Source of the DNA: Escherichia coli
GTDB lineage: Bacteria; Pseudomonadota; Gammaproteobacteria; Enterobacterales; Enterobacteriaceae
NCBI RefSeq assembly: GCF_011881725.1
Contig: NZ_JAATUR010000043.1
Location: 1 to 38,125 of the forward strand
DNA length: 38,125 bases
Direction: 5' to 3'
In this document: in pieces, positions 31,969 to 38,125 of the stretch
How positions within the stretch are numbered: position 1 is the first letter of the stretch
Layout: each line of letters begins with the position of its first letter
Notes under the pieces: generated by a model
The model's input: only the letters and a program-made list of their open reading frames with translations
The model's database searches: none
What the model was told of the DNA's origin: nothing
Translations under genes and position numbers: made by a program

Positions 31969-32763
31969 TTGAAAAAACTGAAACTGCATGGCTTTAATAA
32001 TCTGACCAAAAGTCTGAGTTTTTGTATTTACGATATCTGCTACGCCAAAACTGCCGAAGAGCGCGACGGTTATATTGCTTATATCGATGAACTCTATAAT
32101 GCCAACCGTCTGACCGAAATCCTGTCAGAAACCTGTTCCATTATCGGGGCTAATATTCTTAACATCGCCCGCCAGGATTACGAACCACAGGGTGCCAGCG
32201 TCACTATTCTGGTGAGTGAAGAACCGGTCGACCCGAAACTTATCGACAAAACAGAACACCCCGGCCCACTGCCAGAAACGGTCGTTGCCCATCTCGATAA
32301 AAGTCATATTTGCGTACATACCTACCCGGAAAGCCATCCTGAAGGCGGTTTATGTACGTTCCGCGCTGATATTGAAGTCTCCACCTGCGGCGTGATTTCC
32401 CCGCTGAAGGCGCTGAATTACCTGATCCACCAGCTTGAGTCGGATATCGTGACCATTGATTATCGCGTGCGTGGCTTTACCCGCGACATAAATGGTATGA
32501 AGCACTTTATCGATCATGAGATTAATTCGATTCAGAACTTTATGTCCGAGGATATGAAGGCGCTGTATGACATGGTGGATGTGAACGTCTATCAGGAAAA
32601 CATCTTCCATACCAAAATGTTGCTTAAGGAGTTCGACCTTAAGCACTACATGTTCCACACCAAACCGGAAGATTTAACCGACCGCGAGCGCAAAGAAATT
32701 ACCGCTGCGCTATGGAAAGAAATGCGCGAGATTTATTACGGGCGTAATATGCCTGCCGTTTAA
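31969..32763 (+). CDS. speD: S-adenosylmethionine decarboxylase proenzyme
   Basis: Pyruvoyl enzyme that decarboxylates AdoMet for spermidine synthesis. The 264-residue proenzyme cleaves itself between Lys 111 and Ser 112, seen here in AHLDKSHICVHTYPE; Ser 112 becomes the pyruvoyl group. It starts at TTG 31969 with AAGGAGAAGATAAG upstream; no ATG is near, so the TTG start is well supported. Operon with speE. Confidence 0.97.
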   Translation: MKKLKLHGFNNLTKSLSFCIYDICYAKTAEERDGYIAYIDELYNANRLTEILSETCSIIGANILNIARQDYEPQGASVTILVSEEPVDPKLIDKTEHPGPLPETVVAHLDKSHICVHTYPESHPEGGLCTFRADIEVSTCGVISPLKALNYLIHQLESDIVTIDYRVRGFTRDINGMKHFIDHEINSIQNFMSEDMKALYDMVDVNVYQENIFHTKMLLKEFDLKHYMFHTKPEDLTDRERKEITAALWKEMREIYYGRNMPAV

Positions 32764-32767
32764 CGGC

Positions 32768-32801
32768 TCAGGCGGAGCACACAGGCTCCGCCTGATTTAC
32801 T
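32768..32801. terminator. Bidirectional terminator between speD and yacL
   Basis: An 11-bp perfect stem TCAGGCGGAGC/GCTCCGCCTGA around ACACAG is followed by TTTAC on the plus strand. It lies between two converging genes, four bases after the speD stop. Confidence 0.82.
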
Positions 32802-33163
32802 TACTTCTGCTGCACGAAATTACGGTAAGCCGCCACCACCTGAAGAAAATCCTCAACGCCGCACAACGACAGGCTTTCTTCATCGTAGTAGTTCATCCCC
32901 TCTTCCATTTCGTCACCCGCAAATTCCAGTTGATTGGCGCGGATCATCACCTCCTCGCCGTCCATCCACAGGGTGTATTCATGCCCTGCCCGCTGCCAGG
33001 AACGTTCGCTACCTTTTAGTGTGCGCGCGGCTTGTTCCACTTCATCAAGCAAGGCCAGGTTTTCTTTCACTTCTTCATTAAACCAGTGCCCGACAACTTC
33101 ATGCCCCATGGACATACGCACCTTTACCACTCCGGTAATATCGCGCAGAAATTCATAATCCAT
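32801..33163 (-). CDS. yacL: UPF0231 family protein YacL
   Basis: A 120-residue acidic cytoplasmic protein with no signal peptide or membrane segment. The family is conserved in gamma-proteobacteria; I know of no established function. The sequence is rich in Glu and Asp, with a Met/Glu stretch GDEMEEGMNYYDEESLS near residue 85. ATG 33163 (MDYEFLRDI) has AGAGGA upstream; a longer frame to 33211 has no support. Lies downstream of acnB on the same strand, after the acnB terminator. Confidence 0.9.
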   Translation of the reverse strand: MDYEFLRDITGVVKVRMSMGHEVVGHWFNEEVKENLALLDEVEQAARTLKGSERSWQRAGHEYTLWMDGEEVMIRANQLEFAGDEMEEGMNYYDEESLSLCGVEDFLQVVAAYRNFVQQK

Positions 33164-33266
33164 AGTGTGTTCCTCTGCTCCCGGCAATGCGCCGAAATCG
33201 CATTGCGCCATTGATGTAATTATCGCAGCCTTACCGGAGAAAAACAGCGGAACGGCGCTGTTTTAG

Positions 33267-33304
33267 AAATAAAAAATGCCCGGGAATCACATTCACCGGG
33301 CATT
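33267..33304 (-). terminator. Intrinsic terminator of acnB
   Basis: AATGCCCGG and CCGGGCATT (33275-33283 with 33296-33304) form a 9-bp stem. On the minus strand it is followed by TTTTTATTT. It lies 33 bp past the acnB stop. Confidence 0.9.
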
Positions 33305-33337
33305 GTCTCGTTTATGCGCAGCACGTGCGCTGACTTT

Positions 33338-35935
33338 TTAAACCGCAGTCTGGAAAATCACACCATCGGCTTTTTCGGTGTACTGAGAAAGCTGGTTGAA
33401 GTTCAGATAACGGTAAGTATCAACGGCAGTTTTATCTACCTGCGCAACGTAGGTCTGGTACTCTTCCGGCGTAGGCAGTTTGCCAATCAGCGCCGCAACA
33501 GCCGCCAGTTCCGCAGAAGCCAGGAAGACGTTCGCGCCCGTCCCCAGACGGTTCGGGAAGTTACGGGTAGAGGTGGAAACCACCGTCGCACCGTCCGCTA
33601 CACGCGCCTGGTTACCCATACACAGGGAACAGCCCGGGATCTCGATACGCGCACCACTCTTACCGAAGACGCTGTAGTAGCCCTCTTCTGTCAGCTGCGC
33701 GGCGTCCATACGCGTCGGCGGAGCCACCCACAGGCGGGTCGGCAACTGGCCTTTGTGCGCATCCAGCAGTTTACCGGCAGCGCGGAAATGACCGATGTTG
33801 GTCATGCAAGAACCGATAAATACTTCGTCGATCTTCTCGCCCTGTACCGCAGACAGCGGACGCGCGTCGTCCGGATCGTTCGGCGCACAGAGGATTGGCT
33901 CTTTGATATCAGCCAGATCGATGTCGATCACTGCCGCGTATTCTGCATCCGCATCGGCTTCCAGCAGCTCAGGATTCGCCAGCCATTTTTCCATGCCCTG
34001 AATACGACGTTCCAGGGTACGACGATCGCCGTAACCTTCCGCAATCATCCACTTCAGCAGGACGATGTTGGAGTTCAGGTATTCGATAATCGGCTCTTTG
34101 TTCAGCTTGATGGTACAACCGGCAGCGGAACGTTCGGCAGACGCATCGGTCAGCTCAAATGCCTGCTCAACTTTCAGATCCGGCAGACCTTCGATTTCCA
34201 GAATGCGACCAGAGAAGATGTTTTTCTTGCCTTTCTTCTCAACGGTCAGCAGACCTTGTTTGATCGCATACAGCGGGATCGCGTGTACCAGATCGCGCAG
34301 GGTGATGCCCGGCTGCATTTTACCTTTGAAGCGCACCAGAACAGATTCCGGCATATCCAGCGGCATTACGCCAGTTGCGGCAGCAAATGCCACCAGACCA
34401 GAACCCGCCGGGAAGGAGATACCGATTGGGAAACGGGTGTGAGAGTCACCACCGGTACCCACGGTATCCGGCAGCAGCATACGGTTCAGCCAGGAGTGAA
34501 TTACGCCGTCACCGGGACGCAGAGACACACCGCCACGGTTCATAATGAAGTCTGGCAGCGTGTGGTGCGTGTTCACGTCAACCGGCTTCGGATACGCCGC
34601 TGTGTGGCAGAAAGACTGCATCACCAGATCAGCCGAGAAGCCCAGGCACGCCAGGTCTTTCAGTTCATCACGAGTCATTGGACCGGTGGTGTCCTGAGAA
34701 CCGACAGAAGTCATTTTCGGTTCGCAGTAAGCGCCCGGACGAATGCCTTTTACGCCACAGGCACGGCCCACCATTTTCTGCGCCAGCGAGAAGCCACGGT
34801 CGCTTTCAGCAACATCTTTCGCCTGACGGAAAACATCGCTCTGCGGCAGACCAAGTGCTTCACGCGCTTTGGTGGTCAGGCCACGACCGATAATCAGCGG
34901 AATACGACCACCCGCACGCACTTCATCAATCAGTACGTCGGTTTTCAGTTCGAAGGTTGCCAGCAGCTCATTAGTTTCGTGGTTACGCACTTCGCCTTTG
35001 TACGGGTACACGTCAATCACGTCCCCCATATTCAGGTTAGAAACATCCACTTCAATTGGCAGTGCCCCAGCGTCTTCCATCGTGTTAAAGAAGATTGGCG
35101 CAATTTTGCCGCCGAGGCACAGACCGCCGCCGCGTTTGTTCGGCACATGAGGAATATCTTCACCCATAAACCACAGTACGGAGTTGGTGGCAGATTTACG
35201 CGAAGAACCAGTACCCACAACGTCACCGACGTAAGCCAGCGGGAAACCTTTCTGTTGCAGGGCTTCGATCTGTTTGATCGGACCAACAACGCCTGGCTGG
35301 TCTGGTTCGATGCCTTCACGGGCGTTCTTCAGCATCGCCAGGGCGTGCAATGGGATATCCGGCCGCGACCACGCATCCGGTGCCGGAGAAAGGTCATCGG
35401 TGTTGGTTTCGCCAGTGACTTTGAAGACGGTAACGGTCAGTTTTTCAGCCAGCGCCGGGCGATTCAGGAACCATTCGGCATCCGCCCAGGACTGCATAAC
35501 CTGCTTCGCATATTTGTTGCCGGCTTTGGCTTTCTCTTCTACGTCATAGAAGTTATCGAACATCAGCAGCGTGTGGGACAGTGCTTTGGCAGCAATCGGT
35601 GCCAGTTTGGCATCGTCCAGCGCGTCGATCAGCGGATGAATGTTGTAACCACCCTGCATGGTGCCCAGCAGTTCGATGGCTTTTTCCGGAGTCAACAGTG
35701 GGGATTTGGCTTCGCCTTTCGCGACAGCAGCCAGGAAGCCTGCTTTTACATAGGCAGCTTCATCGACGCCAGGGGGAACACGGTTGGTTAACAGATCTAA
35801 CAGGAATTCTTCTTCGCCCGCGGGCGGGTTTTTCAGCAGCTCTACGAGCGCGACCATTTGGTTTGCATCCAGGGGTTTGGGCGCAATCCCCTCAGCGGCA
35901 CGCTCAGCTACGTGCTTACGGTATTCTTCTAGCAC
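33338..35935 (-). CDS. acnB: Aconitate hydratase B
   Basis: Main aconitase of growing cells in the TCA and glyoxylate cycles; also acts as 2-methylisocitrate dehydratase, and the apo-form binds mRNA. The 865-residue protein has the B-type layout: an N-terminal HEAT-like domain (about 1-160), the swivel domain next, then the catalytic domains with Fe-S cysteines in GSCMTNIGHF and GCSLCMGNQAR. It begins at GTG 35935 with GAGGAGAA seven bases upstream; the frame stays open to 36088 but those residues are not family-like. A promoter with a CRP-like site lies at about 36038-36076. Confidence 0.97.
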   Translation of the reverse strand: MLEEYRKHVAERAAEGIAPKPLDANQMVALVELLKNPPAGEEEFLLDLLTNRVPPGVDEAAYVKAGFLAAVAKGEAKSPLLTPEKAIELLGTMQGGYNIHPLIDALDDAKLAPIAAKALSHTLLMFDNFYDVEEKAKAGNKYAKQVMQSWADAEWFLNRPALAEKLTVTVFKVTGETNTDDLSPAPDAWSRPDIPLHALAMLKNAREGIEPDQPGVVGPIKQIEALQQKGFPLAYVGDVVGTGSSRKSATNSVLWFMGEDIPHVPNKRGGGLCLGGKIAPIFFNTMEDAGALPIEVDVSNLNMGDVIDVYPYKGEVRNHETNELLATFELKTDVLIDEVRAGGRIPLIIGRGLTTKAREALGLPQSDVFRQAKDVAESDRGFSLAQKMVGRACGVKGIRPGAYCEPKMTSVGSQDTTGPMTRDELKDLACLGFSADLVMQSFCHTAAYPKPVDVNTHHTLPDFIMNRGGVSLRPGDGVIHSWLNRMLLPDTVGTGGDSHTRFPIGISFPAGSGLVAFAAATGVMPLDMPESVLVRFKGKMQPGITLRDLVHAIPLYAIKQGLLTVEKKGKKNIFSGRILEIEGLPDLKVEQAFELTDASAERSAAGCTIKLNKEPIIEYLNSNIVLLKWMIAEGYGDRRTLERRIQGMEKWLANPELLEADADAEYAAVIDIDLADIKEPILCAPNDPDDARPLSAVQGEKIDEVFIGSCMTNIGHFRAAGKLLDAHKGQLPTRLWVAPPTRMDAAQLTEEGYYSVFGKSGARIEIPGCSLCMGNQARVADGATVVSTSTRNFPNRLGTGANVFLASAELAAVAALIGKLPTPEEYQTYVAQVDKTAVDTYRYLNFNQLSQYTEKADGVIFQTAV

Positions 35936-36289
35936 GACGGTTCTCCTCGCTCTCATTGTCATAGTGCGGCAGGCGATTCTCTTCACGCTCCTGTGAGACA
36001 GCAGTTTGTAGGGTAAATGCCCAGTACCGCAACGGGCAGAATAGCAGGATTTTGACGATGTGTTAATCCGTTTACAAAAAAGCAACATAAAAAAGTAGCT
36101 GAATCGTTAAGGATGGTCTAGAGATTGTTTCCCCCAGTAAAAACTTCGTTAATTCGCATGGTGATAATCACCTTTCTCAACGAATCCCAAGATTAGTCAA
36201 AATTTAAACTACCGCCTCTTTATACTCGGATTCACAGCACCTGCGGGTGGCAGTTCGTCGACCGTTGCGATTTCCTTGAGATCCGGATT
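35936..36289. promoter_or_regulatory. Divergent acnB-yacH control region
   Basis: A 354-bp gap without a gene. For acnB (minus) it holds -35 TTAACA (36061-36066), a 17-bp spacer and an extended -10 TGC-TATTCT (36038-36043). A CRP-like site TGTTA-ATCCGT-TTACA (36061-36076) overlaps the -35. A Cra-like sequence GCTGAATCGTTAAG lies at 36098-36111. Toward yacH there is a perfect 13-base palindrome GGTGATAATCACC (36160-36172) and a TATACT (36221-36226) that may be the yacH -10. acnB is known to respond to CRP, Cra and ArcA in E. coli; the site assignments here are mine. Confidence 0.6.
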
Positions 36290-38044
36290 ATGAAAATTAC
36301 TTTGCCGTTTAAACCCCATGTGCTGGCGCTGATTTGCAGTGCCGGGCTATGTGCCGCTTCCGGTGTGCTGTATGTGAAAAGCCGCACAGTAGAAGCGTCT
36401 GTGGAACCGCAATCGACACAACTGGCTGTGTCTGACGCTGCCGCGGTTACGCTTCCTGCAACAGTTTCCGCGCCGCCCGTAACGCCCGCCGTCGTCAAAT
36501 CCGCATTCAGCACCGCGCAAATCGATCAATGGGTCGCGCCTGTTGCGCTGTACCCTGACGCTCTGCTTTCGCAAGTATTAATGGCATCAACCTATCCAGC
36601 AAACGTTGCGCAAGCTGTGCAATGGTCACACGATAACCCACTTAAACAAGGTGATGCCGCTATTCAGGCGGTATCTGACCAGCCATGGGACGCCAGCGTC
36701 AAATCACTGGTGGCCTTTCCACAGTTGATGGCGTTGATGGGTGAAAACCCGCAATGGGTGCAAAACCTGGGCGATGCGTTTCTGGCGCAGCCACAGGATG
36801 TGATGGACTCGATACAACGTTTGCGTCAGCTGGCGCAACAAACCGGATCGTTGAAGTCATCAACTGAACAGAAAGTCATAACAACAACGAAGAAAGCTGT
36901 ACCGGCAAAACAGACTGTCACGCCTTCCGTCACACAATCCAATCCTGTTTCAACAGCCAGCCCCGTCATTACAGAGCCTGCATCGACCGTCATTTCCATT
37001 GAGCCCGCCAATCCGGAGGTAGTTTATATTCCCAACTACAACCCAGGCGTGGTTTACGGCAGTTGGGCCAATACCGCATATCCGCCAGTTTATCTGCCGC
37101 CGCCAGCCGGGGAACCGTTTGTTGACAGCTTTGTGCGTGGATTCGGCTACAGCATGGGCGTCGCCACTACTTATGCACTTTTCAGCAGCATAGACTGGGA
37201 TGACGACGATCATGACCATCATCATGACGATGATGATTACCATCACCACGATGGCGGCCACCGTGACGGTGATGGCTGGCAACACAACGGAGACAACATC
37301 AATATCGACGTCAACAATTTCAATCGCATCACTGGTGAGCATCTCACTGATAAGAATATGGCATGGCAGCACAATCCGAACTACCGTGATGGTGTGCCTT
37401 ACCATGATCAGGATATGACAAATCGGTTTCACCAAACCGATGTCAAAAGCGGCATGAGTGCCACACAGCTACCCGCACCAATGCGCGACAGCCAGCGTCA
37501 GGCGGCAGTAAGCCAACTCCAACAGCGGATACATTCCACACCTGCAACCACACGTGAAACACAACGTCAGGCTGCGGCACAACGATTTAATGAAGCTGAA
37601 CATTATGGGAGTTATGACGACTTCCGCCAGTTCAGCCGTGGCCAACCACTGACCCAGCAGCAAAAGGACGTCGCTCGCCAGCGTTATCAGTCCGCGTCAC
37701 CTGAGCAACGTCAGGCAGCCCGCGAGAAAATGCAAACTGGTGCGCAGAACCAACAGCAAAGAGATGCAGCACGTCAGCGTATCCAATCTGCCTCGCCTGA
37801 GCAGCGTCAGATGGTCCGTGAGAAAATGCAAGCCCGCCCGCAGAACCAGCAGCGAAGAGAGGCCGCTCATCAGCGTATTCAATCGGCATCACCAGAGCAG
37901 CGCCAGGTTGCGCGGGAGAGAATTCAGGAAAATCGCCCACAACGTTTAAACGACAATAACCATACTGCCAGACTGAATAACGAACAACGGTCAGCGGTAC
38001 GTGAACGGTTGTCTGAGCGTGGAGCAAGAAGACTGGAAAGATAA
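36290..38044 (+). CDS. yacH: DUF3300 exported protein YacH
   Basis: A 584-residue protein of unknown function. An N-terminal hydrophobic segment (about 8-27) is a signal or anchor. Residues about 75-290 are the DUF3300 part (IDQWVAPVALYPDALLSQVLMASTYP, PANPEVVYIPNYNP). A short very acidic, His-rich stretch follows at about 302-328 (DDDDHDHHHDDDD type), then a Gln/Arg-rich C-terminal half with imperfect repeats. It probably works in the cell envelope. The K-12 protein I remember is 617 residues; this one has fewer C-terminal repeats. ATG 36290 has CCGGA upstream. Convergent with the operon beyond the window. Confidence 0.9.
   Translation: MKITLPFKPHVLALICSAGLCAASGVLYVKSRTVEASVEPQSTQLAVSDAAAVTLPATVSAPPVTPAVVKSAFSTAQIDQWVAPVALYPDALLSQVLMASTYPANVAQAVQWSHDNPLKQGDAAIQAVSDQPWDASVKSLVAFPQLMALMGENPQWVQNLGDAFLAQPQDVMDSIQRLRQLAQQTGSLKSSTEQKVITTTKKAVPAKQTVTPSVTQSNPVSTASPVITEPASTVISIEPANPEVVYIPNYNPGVVYGSWANTAYPPVYLPPPAGEPFVDSFVRGFGYSMGVATTYALFSSIDWDDDDHDHHHDDDDYHHHDGGHRDGDGWQHNGDNINIDVNNFNRITGEHLTDKNMAWQHNPNYRDGVPYHDQDMTNRFHQTDVKSGMSATQLPAPMRDSQRQAAVSQLQQRIHSTPATTRETQRQAAAQRFNEAEHYGSYDDFRQFSRGQPLTQQQKDVARQRYQSASPEQRQAAREKMQTGAQNQQQRDAARQRIQSASPEQRQMVREKMQARPQNQQRREAAHQRIQSASPEQRQVARERIQENRPQRLNDNNHTARLNNEQRSAVRERLSERGARRLER
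37671..37935 (+). repeat. In-frame repeats of about 31-33 codons in yacH
   Basis: Three copies follow the pattern ARQRYQSASPEQRQ-x(2)-REKMQ plus a Gln-Asn-rich linker ending Q-R-x-A-A. The copies begin near 37674, 37770 and 37869 and are highly similar, so the region is open to copy-number change by recombination. Confidence 0.85.
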
Positions 38045-38050
38045 ATTACA

Positions 38051-38080
38051 GGCGTAAAAAAGCGGCTTTATTAGCCGCTT
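38051..38080. terminator. Terminator after yacH, aimed mainly at the minus strand
   Basis: AAGCGGCT and AGCCGCTT form an 8-bp stem around TTATT. The T run (TTTTTTAC) is on the minus strand, so the main user is a gene entering from the right on the minus strand, which by synteny would be lpd. It can also end yacH transcripts. Confidence 0.8.
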
Positions 38081-38125
38081 AAGACTGGTGACAAACATCG
38101 AAATGCCCGATGCGCAAGCTTATCG

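Noticed and set aside
33314..35791. An 825-codon open frame on the plus strand, antisense to acnB
   Set aside because: It mirrors acnB codon for codon. Its product is an unstructured mix of Arg, Gln, His and Phe with no recognisable motif, the usual by-product of strong codon bias in a highly expressed gene. AcnB itself is certain.
35936..36088. A 51-residue N-terminal extension of AcnB
   Set aside because: It would cover the acnB promoter region. GTG 35935 has a strong ribosome-binding site and gives the normal 865 residues.
36160..36175. A Fur box at GATAATCACCTTTCTC
   Set aside because: Only the first half resembles the Fur consensus; the perfect dyad is centred differently.
37200..37435. 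Frames of Met, Thr, Ile and Val repeats on both strands inside yacH
   Set aside because: They are other-frame readings of the Asp/His codon tract (GAT, CAT, ATG, ATC) and not genes.

Overview
The window is a piece of Escherichia chromosome. Almost every gene matches, in order and length, the E. coli K-12 segment from fhuA-side mrcB to yacH, read in the reverse of the usual map direction. DksA looks identical to the K-12 protein as I remember it. HrpB, FolK, YadL, YadK and especially YadC differ visibly, so this is not K-12 but a diverged E. coli lineage or a very close Escherichia. All comparisons are from memory, not from a search.

Layout. 1-5125 (minus): mrcB (PBP1b) and hrpB. 5198-9976 (plus): thpR, sfsA, dksA, gluQ, pcnB and folK, covering RNA processing, the stringent response, tRNA modification, polyadenylation and folate. 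9977-17538: an AT-rich chaperone-usher fimbrial cluster, yadN-ecpD-htrE-yadM-yadL-yadK-yadC. 17651-21248: pantothenate genes panB, panC and panD. Between panC and panD, on the opposite strand, lie rpnC and a second short copy of its 3' end. 21252-24773 (minus): yadE, yadI, yadH and yadG. Then come can (plus), hpt (minus), gcd (plus), cueO (minus), yacC, speE and speD (plus), yacL and acnB (minus), and yacH (plus). The window ends in the terminator belonging to the next operon, probably lpd.

Most of it is core metabolism and housekeeping. The accessory material is the fimbrial cluster and the rpn locus, and the two strongest observations are there. First, rpnC carries a strong internal ribosome-binding site and ATG that would make a 70-residue C-terminal protein, the arrangement described for intragenic antitoxins of Rpn nucleases. 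Next to it is a separate 75-codon gene with its own ribosome-binding site that encodes nearly the same C-terminal protein, so the locus may hold one toxin and two antitoxin sources. Second, htrE has an in-frame TAA 22 codons before the expected end. The lost tail is still readable and includes the second cysteine of the usher C-terminal pair, so assembly of these fimbriae may be impaired.

Regulatory sites readable directly include a CueR-type 19-bp-spacer promoter at cueO, a CRP site over the gcd promoter, a good acnB promoter with a CRP-like site, the dksA terminator that overlaps the first possible gluQ start, and the ATT start codon of pcnB.
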